DNA from: Microbulbifer variabilis ATCC 700307
GTDB taxonomy: Bacteria > Pseudomonadota > Gammaproteobacteria > Pseudomonadales > Cellvibrionaceae
Reading direction: 5' to 3'
Length of the DNA: 64,000 nt
NCBI RefSeq assembly: GCF_000380565.1
Contig: NZ_AQYJ01000023.1
Coordinates: forward strand, 186,001 to 250,000
The notes beneath the pieces are model-generated. The model did not search any database and was not told the DNA's origin. It was given only the letters and a program-made list of their open reading frames with translations. Below are positions 25,903 to 36,900 of this stretch, piece by piece (positions within the stretch are counted from its first letter, which is position 1; every line of letters starts with the position of its first letter). The translations under genes were made by a program, and so were the position numbers.

Positions 25903-26871
25903 TTACAACTTCATTCTCGCAGTGCGACCAGGCCTCTGTTTCGGTTTTTGTGCAGGATAGAAGGCCTGGTAATGCCGCAGTAAATAAATATGTCTCTCGA
26001 CACTGCGCCACAATTTGCCAAATGGATGTACCCAGTAGAGCCAGCGCGCAACTTTTGCTCGTCCCACATTCGACTTTACGATGCTTGAGGTGTGCGCTGT
26101 TTCCCAAAGCAAATGAGGCTCTACACCATACAGTTTCAGATCAAACTGCCAGAAGTGATCAAAGACTTTATCAATCGGCTCGAAAATACGATTGGCATGG
26201 CCCAGGATCTTTTCCATACCCTTACGGTTAAGCAAATACCCTTGGGCACCGCACCAGCCGCGTTCAGGGCGAACCAGCTTGTGAATGCCGTCATTCAGTG
26301 TCTTGATAATCTTGCGTTTGCGTACTTTAAGCCCCATCAGCCGGATCATTTCAATTTCTTCCGGTAGGCGCTCAAGCTCGGCCAGTATTTTGCCAAAATC
26401 CGGCTCCAACTGTACATCATCTTCCAGGATGCAAACCCGGTTGAGACCGGTTTGGTAGGCGAGACGGATAGCGCGCAAGTGGGCTAAGTAGCAGCCAACT
26501 TCAGAGTTTTTAAGTGCGCATAGGTGGCGCCAACGGGTTGTACGATTGCAAAGGACTTCATCACCTTCAAACCTGGGAAGGGCAGAGCGTCCATCGACAC
26601 CGCTGACTAAAGCGGTTCGCAGTCTTTGGGACTTGAGGGTTTCCAGAAGGTTATAGACGGTTCCTCCCTCTGGGTGGAGGCTGATAATCCAGCAGGGAGT
26701 TTGAGCTATAAAAAGAGGGATCTTCTGCGGTTTGCGCTGCAGCCTGGGGCGAAGACTAAGCGGCAGGCGCCGTTTTAGGCGGTGTTGGGGGAATAGAGGT
26801 TGCCGTAAGCGGACGGGCTTGGTCACAACTACAGCAGGGCTCTCAATTTCGGCGTACACATAGACTCCCAA
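25903..26871 (-). CDS. glycosyltransferase family 25 protein
   Basis: The 322-residue protein has a basic N-terminal extension (about 1-55), then the GT25 pattern: WIISLHPE, then SEVGCYLAHLRAIRLAYQTG, VCILEDDVQLEPDF with the DxD-like EDD, and GWCGAQGYLLNRKGMEKIL. GT25 enzymes add galactose or similar sugars to lipopolysaccharide core or O-chains on the cytoplasmic face of the inner membrane. The acceptor is not known. It stands alone, with five bases between its stop and that of the channel gene. 26872-27262 upstream is a divergent promoter region with no other gene. Confidence 0.85.
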   Translation of the reverse strand: MGVYVYAEIESPAVVVTKPVRLRQPLFPQHRLKRRLPLSLRPRLQRKPQKIPLFIAQTPCWIISLHPEGGTVYNLLETLKSQRLRTALVSGVDGRSALPRFEGDEVLCNRTTRWRHLCALKNSEVGCYLAHLRAIRLAYQTGLNRVCILEDDVQLEPDFGKILAELERLPEEIEMIRLMGLKVRKRKIIKTLNDGIHKLVRPERGWCGAQGYLLNRKGMEKILGHANRIFEPIDKVFDHFWQFDLKLYGVEPHLLWETAHTSSIVKSNVGRAKVARWLYWVHPFGKLWRSVERHIYLLRHYQAFYPAQKPKQRPGRTARMKL

Positions 26872-27262
26872 CCCCCAGAGGGAGAAAAGTGACCGTAACT
26901 AGAAAGCTTCTGCATAACGTTAACCTCAGTCACTGCAAGCAAACTGGTAGTGTTGGCAAAGCCTTACTTCCATTTAGGCGATCAAGTGGTGAATGGTTTT
27001 CTCAATGGATATTAGTGATCGACTAAAAAGTCAGAGCATTACATGCACCGTTACAGCTGGATGGTGCTAGGCCTAAAATAAGTTGCTTTCTAGTCTGAGT
27101 GGGTGATTGATTTTTCTCTAAGTGCAAGGGAGGCTTTGGAATGAAAACAGAGCAACAAAAGTGCTAAAGGGAATATGCAAACCCATTTGATATTGGCCAA
27201 AAACTATTGGCAATAATTGTTTGATACCACATAAGAATTTTATAGGTACTACGGAAATTTAT

Positions 27263-28465
27263 ATGAAGTCAGATTTAATTAAGATGGCGCTGATTCTTGG
27301 GCTATTGAGCTGCGTTGGCCCAGTCGCTATCGATATGTATTTGCCGGCATTGCCGGATATTGCAACAAGTTTTGGCGCCCCTATTGAGGCAGCACAGTAC
27401 ACCCTGATGTCTTATTTCATTGCTTTTGGAGTTTGCCAGCTTATTTATGGGCCGGCTTCGGATATGTTTGGGCGCAAGCCCCCCCTGTACTTCGGGCTAC
27501 TTCTTTTTACCCTTGCATCAGTTGGCTGCGCTGTGGCCCCGACCATTGAATCGCTAATAGCTTTGCGCTTTTTGCAGGGAGTAGGTGCTGCTTCAGTAAT
27601 GTCTATTCCACGAGCGGTTATACGTGATCATTATACCGGTGCCCGTGCGACCCGCTTGATGACTACCGTAATGCTGGTAATTTCTATCTCCCCGATGCTG
27701 GCGCCGCTGATTGGCAGTATCTTAATAGTACCCTTTGGCTGGCGCAGTGTTTTTATCCTGATTGCCCTGTTAACCCTCGCCAGTCTACTTTTGGCTGTAA
27801 GCAGTTTACCGGAGACGCTTGAGCGAAAGCATCGTGTTCCATTCCAGTTCAGTGCCATGTTGGGGGCTTTTTCTACACTTTTACGCGATCCGGTTTACAT
27901 GGGATTGACTTGCATAGGTGGCTTGGGCATTGCCAGTTTCTTTTCCTTTCTTGCCACGGCTTCTTTTTTGTATACAGGGTTTTACGGTCTTACTCCGACA
28001 GAGTTCAGCCTGGCGTTTGCTTTAAATGCCCTTGGTTTTTTTGTTTCAAGTCAATTTGCTGCAAATCTTGGAATGCGTTTTGGTTCAGTAGCAGTGGTGA
28101 AGTGGGCCACTGCCGGTTTTGCCATAAGTTCTCTTGTGATGTGCGCTGTGACTTTTGCCGGTTTTGATGAGTTTGTTTTATTAGTGGCAATGCTACTGGC
28201 GACCAACGTGTTTCTCGGCCTGGTAATCCCCACTTCAATGGTGCTTTCCCTTGAGGAGCATGGGCCTATTGCAGGCACCGCTGCAGCGTTGGGCGGAGCC
28301 CTGCAAATGTTACTGGGTGCATTGTCGATTGTGTTAACCAGTCTGGTATTTGATGGAACTCCCCAGCCTCTGACTGCTGCCATCGCAACTTGTGGTGTGG
28401 CCGCATTGGTAATATCTCGGTTGACCCTACGCGGTATTGCGCACCTGGCGGTACCCTCGAGCTGA
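27263..28465 (+). CDS. Bcr/CflA-family drug efflux MFS transporter
   Basis: I use the ATG at 27263 (MKSDLIKMALILGLLSCVGP); the longer TTG frame adds 14 unlikely residues. The 400-residue protein has 12 predicted helices. It has the MFS loop 2-3 motif GPASDMFGRKPPLYFG and the Bcr-type opening 'VAIDMYLPALPDIATSFGA' with PRAVIRDHYTGARATRLM after helix 4. Such proteins expel bicyclomycin, chloramphenicol or other small molecules by proton antiport. The substrate here is unknown. Confidence 0.9.
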   Translation: MKSDLIKMALILGLLSCVGPVAIDMYLPALPDIATSFGAPIEAAQYTLMSYFIAFGVCQLIYGPASDMFGRKPPLYFGLLLFTLASVGCAVAPTIESLIALRFLQGVGAASVMSIPRAVIRDHYTGARATRLMTTVMLVISISPMLAPLIGSILIVPFGWRSVFILIALLTLASLLLAVSSLPETLERKHRVPFQFSAMLGAFSTLLRDPVYMGLTCIGGLGIASFFSFLATASFLYTGFYGLTPTEFSLAFALNALGFFVSSQFAANLGMRFGSVAVVKWATAGFAISSLVMCAVTFAGFDEFVLLVAMLLATNVFLGLVIPTSMVLSLEEHGPIAGTAAALGGALQMLLGALSIVLTSLVFDGTPQPLTAAIATCGVAALVISRLTLRGIAHLAVPSS

Positions 28466-28517
28466 GGAGCTCATTAATCCGATAGGTTTTTTAGTGGCTC
28501 AATGGAGTTATGTAACA

Positions 28518-29168
28518 ATGGAAAATGTATTGGTTTACTCTGACAGTGTTTCCTGGGGCGTCATCCCTGATACCAGGAAGCGTATGGCTTTTCACTTGCG
28601 TTGGCCTGGAGTACTTGAGCGAAACTTGAATGAAAAAGGCTGTGACGTGCGGGTGATAGAAAACTGCCTGAATGGTCGTAAAACAGTGTGGGATGATCCG
28701 TTCCGGGAGGGGCGGAAGGGGGTTGATGGCCTGGCGCAAGTGATAGAAATGCACTCACCACTAAAGTGTGTTCTGTTGATGTTGGGAACCAATGATTTCC
28801 AGGATACGCATGATAATAAAGCCTGGATGGCCGCTCAGGGGGTGGCAAAGTTGGTGTCAGTAATCAGACAAGCACCCATTGAGCCCGGCATGTCGATTCC
28901 TAAAATATTGATTATTGCTCCATTGGCTATCAATAACCCCAAAGGTATTATCGGCCATAAATTTGCGGGGGCTGAGCAGCGCTGTAAGGACTTTCCAGCA
29001 GAACTGGAAAAAGTATCCCGGGAGCTAGGCACCCACTACCTGGATGCCAACACTTTAGTCAAGGTTAGTGATATTGATGGTATTCATCTCGATGAAGACC
29101 AGCATTCCATTCTTGGCCAGGAAGTTGCTGATTACCTGCGGAAAATAAAAGTCTTAAGTTGGCCCTAG
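28518..29168 (+). CDS. SGNH/GDSL-type hydrolase
   Basis: I start at the ATG at 28518, inside the open frame that begins at 28437, because it puts the block I motif at the N terminus. The 216-residue product has block I VYSDSVSWG (Ser nucleophile, with a Tyr-Ser-Asp-Ser variant of GDS), block III LMLGTNDFQD, and block V DGIHLDEDQH with the Asp-x-x-His pair. It is like arylesterases and lipases of this superfamily. There is no signal peptide, so it is cytoplasmic. The gene may be co-transcribed with the MFS gene (53-bp gap). Confidence 0.85.
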   Translation: MENVLVYSDSVSWGVIPDTRKRMAFHLRWPGVLERNLNEKGCDVRVIENCLNGRKTVWDDPFREGRKGVDGLAQVIEMHSPLKCVLLMLGTNDFQDTHDNKAWMAAQGVAKLVSVIRQAPIEPGMSIPKILIIAPLAINNPKGIIGHKFAGAEQRCKDFPAELEKVSRELGTHYLDANTLVKVSDIDGIHLDEDQHSILGQEVADYLRKIKVLSWP

Positions 29169-29186
29169 AAGTATACTTCCCAAATA

Positions 29187-29222
29187 GAAAAGGGCACCGG
29201 AAAATCTCTGGTGCCCTTTTCT
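29187..29222. terminator. bidirectional rho-independent terminator
   Basis: A perfect 12-bp stem GAAAAGGGCACC/GGTGCCCTTTTC (29187-29198 and 29210-29221) has an 11-base loop and T runs on both strands. It lies between the convergent SGNH and VOC genes. Confidence 0.85.
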
Positions 29223-29248
29223 AACCCAAGCTTTTAAGATGTACAGTA

Positions 29249-29752
29249 TCAGGTGTAGGCACCGCTACTATAGATCAGCTCGTAGCTATGGCTGTAGAGT
29301 TCCAGGATGTTTCCGAAGGGGTCTTCCATATAAATCATGCGATAGGGTTTCTCTCCCGGATAGTAATACCTGGGCTTGGGCATGCGCTTTTTACCACCGG
29401 CGGCGACTATCCTTTCAGCCAGCTCTTCAAGGTTTGGGTCCTGCACGCAAAAGTGGAATATACCAGTCTTCCAGTATTCAAAATTATCTTTTGGGTTTTC
29501 CTGGTTAGGAAACTGGAATAGTTCTACTCCGATACGGTCACCGGTCGACAGGTGGGCAATGCGAAAGCTACCCCATTTGGCCCCAAAGACATCGGTGCAC
29601 ATCTCTCCAATAGCGCTATGATCTTCATTGATTTCCGTTGGCGGCATAATCAGATACCACCCCATGACCTCTGTGTAAAACTTAACAGCCGCCTCAAGGT
29701 CTGGCACCGATATGCCGATGTGAGAAAAATTTCTCGGATAAACATTCTTCAT
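29249..29752 (-). CDS. VOC family (glyoxalase/dioxygenase-type) protein
   Basis: The 167-residue protein shows the paired beta-alpha-beta-beta-beta units of the vicinal oxygen chelate fold: FSHIGISVPDLEAAVKFYTE (His as a metal ligand) and, in the second half, GIFHFCVQDPNLEELAERI and RMIYMEDPFGNILELYSH (Glu as a ligand). Enzymes of the family include lactoylglutathione lyase, fosfomycin resistance proteins and extradiol dioxygenases; which one this is cannot be told. It is divergent from the LysR gene at 29848, which may control it. Confidence 0.85.
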   Translation of the reverse strand: MKNVYPRNFSHIGISVPDLEAAVKFYTEVMGWYLIMPPTEINEDHSAIGEMCTDVFGAKWGSFRIAHLSTGDRIGVELFQFPNQENPKDNFEYWKTGIFHFCVQDPNLEELAERIVAAGGKKRMPKPRYYYPGEKPYRMIYMEDPFGNILELYSHSYELIYSSGAYT

Positions 29753-29847
29753 TGGTGGTTCTCCAAAAGTTACGTCCGTTTCTAAGTTACTGTGGATTGT
29801 CCATTACGTATAATTATGATTTGTGATTATTTTGAGTAATTTTTGTA

Positions 29848-30717
29848 ATGATAAATCCTGTGTGGCTGCGCAGTTTCTGTGCATTGGTAGAATTGGGCAG
29901 CTTTACCAGAACGGCGCAGCACCTGCACATGACCCAGTCTGGCGTCAGTCAGCACTTGCGTCGGTTAGAGGACTTTCTAGGGCTATCTCTGATCCAGAGG
30001 AATGGAAAGCAATTCACCCTTACCCAGGCGGGTGAAAAGTTATATATCGAAGCCCAAGATATCGTCGATTCTCTCTCTACACTGGGTCAACGCCTTAGTG
30101 AAGATCCGGCTTATGAAGGGCAAGTGAGAATCCAGTCTCCTGGTAGTGTCGGGCTAAAGCTATACCCCAAATTACTGAATTTGCAGAAGACATACCCGAA
30201 ACTCACCATAGACTATCGCTTCGCCCCTAATAGTGGCGTAGAAGAATCCATACTTGGATACAAGGCGGATATCGGGTTTATGACCACCCCCTCGACGCTG
30301 ACGGAAATAGCAAGCCAGCCCGTGGGGAGGGAGGAGCTACTTTTGGTGACCCCTGCGTCAGTTAAGAGGTTGAGTTGGCACTCATTGGTACAGCTCGGAT
30401 ACATCGGCCACCCAGATGGCGCCCATCAGGCGGGCTTGTTGCTGGGCGCTAATTATCCCGACTTTCAACATGTGGATATGTTTGCTCTTAAGGGATTTTC
30501 TAACCAAATTAGCTTGATTCTAGAACCTGTCAGTATGGGCTTGGGTTTTACTGTACTGCCTGCCCATGCAGTAAATGCATTTAAGAATTTCGGGCAGATT
30601 AAACCCCATCGCTTGGAGCACTCTATTAGTGAGACTTTGTTTCTGGTTACCCGCCGCCACAAAGTGATGCCGGCGCGGATAGAAACTGTGATCGCGCTAA
30701 CCAAGGAATGGCTTTAA
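29848..30717 (+). CDS. LysR-family transcriptional regulator
   Basis: The 289-residue protein has the winged-helix HTH at its N terminus (NPVWLRSFCALVELGSFTRTAQHLHMTQSG, then QHLRRLEDFLGLSLIQRNGK) and a LysR substrate-binding domain from about residue 90. The 95-bp gap to the divergent VOC gene is the usual site of LysR action, so the VOC gene is the likely target (inference). The inducer is unknown. A weak start alternative is absent; the ATG at 29848 fits the family. Confidence 0.9.
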   Translation: MINPVWLRSFCALVELGSFTRTAQHLHMTQSGVSQHLRRLEDFLGLSLIQRNGKQFTLTQAGEKLYIEAQDIVDSLSTLGQRLSEDPAYEGQVRIQSPGSVGLKLYPKLLNLQKTYPKLTIDYRFAPNSGVEESILGYKADIGFMTTPSTLTEIASQPVGREELLLVTPASVKRLSWHSLVQLGYIGHPDGAHQAGLLLGANYPDFQHVDMFALKGFSNQISLILEPVSMGLGFTVLPAHAVNAFKNFGQIKPHRLEHSISETLFLVTRRHKVMPARIETVIALTKEWL

Positions 30718-30742
30718 TCAATTGGAACGCCTCGGGTATTGT

Positions 30743-31576
30743 ATGTTGCGTTTTACCTCATATTTGCTTTTCGGAATGCTTGCCTTGAGTGCGAAAGCTG
30801 AGTTAATACCCAATTCACCTATCCAGCAGGAAAAAGACGAGATATTGATGTTGCTCGCATACTCGGTTGCTTACTTGGATTGGGTGGATCCAAAAGAAAA
30901 GCAAAAGCGAGGGTACAATATTGCAGCGGTCCTGTATGACAATAAGCAGGACAAAATTTTAGGAGTGCAGCGCAATGCTGTTGGCTTGTGTCGAGATAAA
31001 ACCCAACATGCTGAAGTGCGAGTAGTGCAGCAGTGTATTGGTAGTAAGTGCAGGGGTAAAGAGACTGATTACCTGGCTGATACTACGATTTATAGCACTC
31101 TGGAGCCCTGTATGATGTGTGGAGGTATGATGATTTTTCTTGAAGTTTCCAGAGTTGTTTATGGTCAGTCAGATCCGAATTTTGGGAAAAATATAGAAAG
31201 ACTAAAGCAGGATTTTAAATCCAACTGTGAATATAAAATTGAGTCGAAGCAGCATGTGGAAAATATCTGTAAGATAGATATTCCCGCAACCTATAGAGCT
31301 AGGAATATTTCTTCTGGGCCATCTACTTTGCTACAGAGAGCACAGCTTGAAGGGGCATTTTTCAGTTATCGTTTGTTATTTGGTAGTGTAATGACAGATT
31401 TTCTGATGAGTGCAGAAGCGAAGAATATATATCGCACTGCCCACCAGCGTTTGGTGGAGTTCAAACCTAAATATCAAGCAAATAATATTGTGCTGTCTGA
31501 GAGCCAAAAACAGTTGAAGCAATTAAAAAATACTCAGGGAGATATTGATCGATGTATGGTGGGGGAGCTGCGCTAA
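30743..31576 (+). CDS. exported cytidine-deaminase-fold protein
   Basis: The 277-residue product starts at MLRFTSYLLFGMLALSAKA (the TTG-initiated frame adds seven residues), a clear signal peptide cut before ELIPNS. The mature protein has the zinc-deaminase motifs THAEVRVVQQ (about residues 90-99) and LEPCMMCGGMMIF (about 122-134). An alpha-helical C-terminal extension of about 130 residues follows that TadA/CDA enzymes lack. It should act in the periplasm or be secreted. Exported deaminases of this fold include Bd3614-like proteins; the substrate is unknown. It is 25 bp downstream of the LysR gene. Confidence 0.8.
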   Translation: MLRFTSYLLFGMLALSAKAELIPNSPIQQEKDEILMLLAYSVAYLDWVDPKEKQKRGYNIAAVLYDNKQDKILGVQRNAVGLCRDKTQHAEVRVVQQCIGSKCRGKETDYLADTTIYSTLEPCMMCGGMMIFLEVSRVVYGQSDPNFGKNIERLKQDFKSNCEYKIESKQHVENICKIDIPATYRARNISSGPSTLLQRAQLEGAFFSYRLLFGSVMTDFLMSAEAKNIYRTAHQRLVEFKPKYQANNIVLSESQKQLKQLKNTQGDIDRCMVGELR

Positions 31577-31811
31577 CACTAACATGATATAATTTTATCT
31601 GAAAAATATTGGAGTGTTTACTCCAGAACAATCAGCTAAACTGTTAAGGGAGCGAGTGATATAAGCCAAGCCATAGCTATATACTCGCTAATAGTATTTG
31701 AACTCACTGTAATATTAACGACCAGATCTTTAGAGTTTAAATAAGCTCATCTTGGTGGAAAACATATTGATTTACTTATTGCCTGGCTTGTTTTGACATT
31801 GACTTATTTGA

Positions 31812-32813
31812 TCAAGTATTTCTCCAGCGTTTATAGGATTCTTCATATGCAACAACCGTTGAGAATCCCAATGCTTTTGCAATTTGCATTTTATCCATGG
31901 ATTGGATATCCAGTGAATTCAACTTCTCCCTCCGAGCTAAATCCAGTATACGCCTGAAAGAAGTATTTTGTGCATTTAGACGAATCTGCAAGGAGCGCTT
32001 ATTAACTTGTAGTATATCTGCCAAAAAATCCAGACTGGCCGCACCCTCAGGTAAGTAATCTTTGATAATATCTTTGCATCGATTAGGTAGAGACTCATCT
32101 GATTTCATCTTCTGGAGCTGTTTTTTGGCAGCCAGTTTATTGAAGTCAAGGGAGGGTTTCCCTGGACTGCATAATTGTTTATCAAGTATAGAGTTGTCAA
32201 AACTGATGCAGTTTTTGTGATGTCCAAATTCAATGGGAACATTAATCAATGATGCTGCATTGTTCATCAATTCGGAATTATGATGAGTGAAGTGGATGAC
32301 CGGGTGGCAGCTTTCATAATCGACAACAATATCTGAAATTAGTTTGAAGATGATTCCAATATTCAATTCGACTTGTTGTGTGGTGAATGGTGAAAAGCTG
32401 GGAATTAAAATATCAAAGCTGGAGCGCTCAGCCCCCTCACTGAATAATCCCTGATAGCCTTGCGTGCCAAGTTGCTGGAATTGCGTGCCAAGGCTAACAA
32501 GATGGCGAACGGTAGGGCAAGCCATTAAGACATGCGCAAATGCCTGAATGCTGGAAATTGATACATCTAGGCCGGTACGAAACGCTATGGTGTTATCACT
32601 GAAGTAGTTGGATACTTCTTGAAGTGCTTGCCCGGTCAACCTTACTGGTACACGATGTTGTAGGTTCTGTAACTTAGAGTAATGATCATCATATATATTC
32701 TTTAACTTATCTCTTGGAAACCCTAAGTTTTGCCAGTATTGCACGTGACGATAAGTGGATGTTGCCAACCCTGTTGGCTCAGAAGCATAAAGTTCCTGGA
32801 TGTTGGTAGTCAT
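31812..32813 (-). CDS. AraC-family transcriptional regulator
   Basis: The 333-residue protein has an N-terminal ligand domain of the arabinose-binding type (about 20-215) and a C-terminal HTH of about 85 residues: AASLDFLADILQVNKRSLQI, then FRRILDLARREKLNSLDIQS and MDKMQIAKALGFSTVVAYEE. Regulators with this layout often control lipid or virulence-type genes and respond to fatty acids. The C terminus is slightly shorter than in AraC. 31577-31811 has no gene. The upstream stretch 32814-33910 (about 1.1 kb, AT-rich) has no gene I can support. Confidence 0.85.
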   Translation of the reverse strand: MTTNIQELYASEPTGLATSTYRHVQYWQNLGFPRDKLKNIYDDHYSKLQNLQHRVPVRLTGQALQEVSNYFSDNTIAFRTGLDVSISSIQAFAHVLMACPTVRHLVSLGTQFQQLGTQGYQGLFSEGAERSSFDILIPSFSPFTTQQVELNIGIIFKLISDIVVDYESCHPVIHFTHHNSELMNNAASLINVPIEFGHHKNCISFDNSILDKQLCSPGKPSLDFNKLAAKKQLQKMKSDESLPNRCKDIIKDYLPEGAASLDFLADILQVNKRSLQIRLNAQNTSFRRILDLARREKLNSLDIQSMDKMQIAKALGFSTVVAYEESYKRWRNT

Positions 32814-33910
32814 ACTGAATTTTTGTACTGCTAATAATCTATTGAACCAGTCATTAAATGATAAATAGATTGTTTTTGTGAGTTTCTTAAGCCAATGTAT
32901 AAAGTAATGCTATTGTAGTATGAATTTAACACTTAAAGTGTGAAATTGAACCATTTTTTTGACCAGTAATTTGGATTAAACAGACAAGGTTCTTTCTCGG
33001 CTTACGAGTGATAACCTTTTGCTGTACTGGTGGGAATGTTCCCAGTTTTGGTGATTATTAGGGAACAATTGATGTCTCAATTTGTCTCATCAGCGGAGAT
33101 GTAACTAACAAAGGGTATTCTTATATTTCCGAAGCATGGGAATAGCTTCTCTATTAGAATATCACTCAAAAGCTTTTAATGATATCCGAAACTCTGAATT
33201 ATCGGGATATGTCACCATCGCTGTCGAAACGGATAGCTTTTTCAGTGAGCTTATATTTTAAGTGAAACATAGCACCGTCCAGGGATTTGTTAGTATTTAT
33301 TATCTCTATTTGGCATCTGAATGTTCCTAGATGGATCACTTCATTTTTAGATCGATAATATAAGTCTATAGCTAAGTTTTATCTGTTTGAATTAGTCCTG
33401 ATGTAAGTGATATCTCAATAACAAAATTAAATTTTCTTATATTAAGCTGGTAAGTAAGTATATTCTGGATATCTAAGTGGAAGATTATAGCTTTCGAATA
33501 CTTATCTTGGGTGTTTTCTGTGTAATAGAGATAACCTAACGGCCTAATAATATTTTTTATCTTTTTTTTACCATTTTGGCTTGTCGAAACTAGTTGAGTC
33601 ATTAGTTCTATTCAGAGTTTTTTGTCGACTTTTTAATCTCTTTAGGGTTTCAGTAGGGGTAATCCGGATATTATTAAAATAGAGGTAGTTCAAAATTTCC
33701 TTACTAGAAAATACGAAAAAAATTACTCTTTTTCGTCAATCTATAAGCTGTGGAACTAGTCCTGACTGCATGTGACTGAATTCACGGTCGATATGTATCT
33801 GTGCGATTTAGTATCTGGCCAGTGCTGCATGTTGCAGCCGATTTCTATATGCCCATTAAATTCTGTAATTAGTAAATAATTGTTTGCTTCTAAAGTAGAG
33901 AATACTAGAA

Positions 33911-36900
33911 ATGAATAACAGTAGCTTGCCTCTGGCACTTCTGATTAGCGCCGCATTAGCTGGTTGTGGTGGCGGTTCGTCATCAGGCGAATCCGACGAT
34001 GAGACCACGCCCCCTCCGGCAAATTCTGATATACCTAACCCTGGAAACGGATTAGTAATATCGTCTTTCACCTTGGTCAATTCACAGGGCAACTCGGATA
34101 TTGTTTCACTAACCGATGGTACAGACATATATCTAAGTCAGGTTGGAAGTCAATTAAATATTAGAGCAAATAGTGATCAGGCAGAGAGTGTGGTATTTGA
34201 GTTAACAGGGGCTCAGACACACAATATGATTGAAAACGTCTCGCCATATGCTCTATTTGGTGATGATCAGGGTGATTTCAATCATTGGACCCCCTTAGTT
34301 GGAACTTACACCCTTACCGCTACACCTTACTCCCAGGATGATGGGGCAGGTTCTGCCGGAACCAGTGCCTCAATTACATTTACTGTAAAGCAGAACGATG
34401 GAACCGACCCGACAGATCCGGACCCAGATCCGACGGATCCTCCGGGGCCAGTCGACCCGGATGATATTGGCCATAGTGAACATTGTACTGTTTCCGGTAC
34501 GCTGGAAAAGTGGCACCGTATAACGATTACTTGTGATGATTTGTACGCATCTGAAAATAATGATGCTACGTTTACCGATTATCGATATAACGTGACATTT
34601 ACACAAGGTGACTTGTCTTACACAGTGCCTGGTCATTTCGCTGCTGATGGCAATTCAGCAAATACGGGTGCTACTGAAGGAACAAAATGGCGTGCCTACT
34701 TTTCACCGCCAACTTCAGGTAAATGGTTCTTCGATGTATCTATGAGACAAGGGAGCCAAGTTGCAGTTAATCTAGATACAAATGCAGGCAATCCTATTTC
34801 ATTTGATGGTGAAAATGGTTATTTCCCGGTATTGCAATCCACGGCGCCTGAGCTTGATATGAGGAGTAAGGGGTTACTGGTACATAAAAAAGGAACCCGC
34901 TACTTACAGCATTTGGGGGATAAGTCGGTATATATAGAAGGTGGAATGGATAGTCCTGAAAACATTTTTGGTTATTCAGGCTTTGATAATACAGAAAAAC
35001 ACTACAACGTAAATTCCTGCAAAGGCATATTACACAGTTTTGAGCCCCACCTTGGTGATTGGAATAATGGAGATCCCACCTGGAAAGATGGTAAAGGAAA
35101 AAGCCTTATTGGTTTGGTTAACTATATAGCCGAAAAAAATGTCAATGCAATTTATATCATGGCAAATACCGAAAGTGGTGATGGCTGCGATGCCCACCCT
35201 TGGACAGTATACGATGCTAACCATCGGGCTTTTGATGTCAGTAAATTAGACCAGTGGGAGGTCGTAATGGATCACATGACCAGTAAGGGCATGTTGATTC
35301 ATTTTATGACACAGGAAACAGAGAATAATAAAATCCTGAATAACGGTAACTTAGGGCTTGAACGCAAATTATATTATCGGGAGATGATTTCCCGCTTTGG
35401 TCATCACCCGGCGCTTCAATGGAATATGGGTGAGGAGACAACTCTTAGTCAAGAGCAACACAAGGCAATCGCTCAATACTTAAAAGACGTGGATCCCTAC
35501 GATCATCCCACTCTACTCCATACTTATGGTGGCCAATGGGATCAGCACTATCGACCATTGTTGGGAAATAGTAATTTTGATGGACCGAGCATTCAGATTG
35601 ATAATATTCCTAGCGATGCGAACCATCGCAACGCCCCTTATCAGATGAGTAGAAAGTGGCTGACTGAATCCCAGAATAATAACCATCTTTGGTATGTTAC
35701 CTTCACTGAAGCTTCCGGCGGGCAAGCGCCTGTACCCTATTCTGAGGTTACCCAAGTTCAGAGGGTCAATTGGATGTGGGGCAGTGTTATGGGAGGCGGT
35801 GCAGGATTTGAGTGGTACTTAAAAAATCCTAATTCTGGTCACGCCTATGACTTAGCAGTAGAGAACCTGAGAGAGTTTGATAACCATTGGGAGCAAACAG
35901 GCCACTTCGTTAAATTTTTTAACGATATTATGCAAAACCAACTTGAAGTTAATTTACACAGTTTAAATGTGGATAATGAAGTAACTTCAACCAATAACGA
36001 TTGGGTACTTTCAGATAGCGGTAATGTCTATTTAATTTACTTGCGAGAAGGTGGTACGACAAATATTGAGATTCCAAATGAGGATACCTATAAGGTTTAC
36101 TGGTTCAATCCAAGAAGCGGCCAGTTGACTCCGGGTAATCAACTTGACGGAATGGGTACTCATAATATTGGCACTGCCCCAACAAAAGCTAATCATGACT
36201 GGGCAGTAGTAATCAAAGCGGAAGGTATAAACAGTAATGTTCATCCGGATATTGTAAAAGTTATACCAATTAACCCTGATGATGTTTTACTCGAACCTCA
36301 AACTAGTTGGATGGATAGCTACTCTATTGGTGATCAATGTTTTTGTGAGTCAAATTTTGACCACAATGTTGCCGATATTATGGTTTCGACCGACCATGGA
36401 ACAATGACGGTTAAAGAAGCTTGTGACCTAATTGGCCCGGGTCCAGGATCGGCTGGCCGTCCCAAGTACAATGATATTCAGTGCGGTAACGGCCCGGCAA
36501 ATGATGCTGGTGATGAAAACTACTGTCCTGGCCGTGTGGATATAGGTAAAGAAGGATGTGGTCATATCGGTCCGATTTGGAATTTTGATAAGTTAAATCC
36601 AGATCAACCTGAAGGTGACTACACAGAACAAAATGGTCTGGTAATTATGGAGGCTGAAAATACCTACTCAAATCTAGATGAATGGATCAAGAAAAATGAT
36701 ATTGGCGGCCATGCAGGGAGCGGTTATCTTGAATTTAATGGCAATACACCACTAAATGGTCCACCTAAATCTCCCCTAGAATATACTTTCAATATTACAA
36801 GAAGTGGTTTGTATTATTTACATCTGCACGCTGCAAAAGAAAACTTAGTGTATGAAGGTGAATTCCGTACAGACCTGGCAAATGACGCTTACTTTCGACT

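Noticed and set aside
30743..31576. Second TadA
   Set aside because: It has a signal peptide, a long C-terminal extension and different surroundings of the zinc motifs. The true TadA is at 25018-25473.
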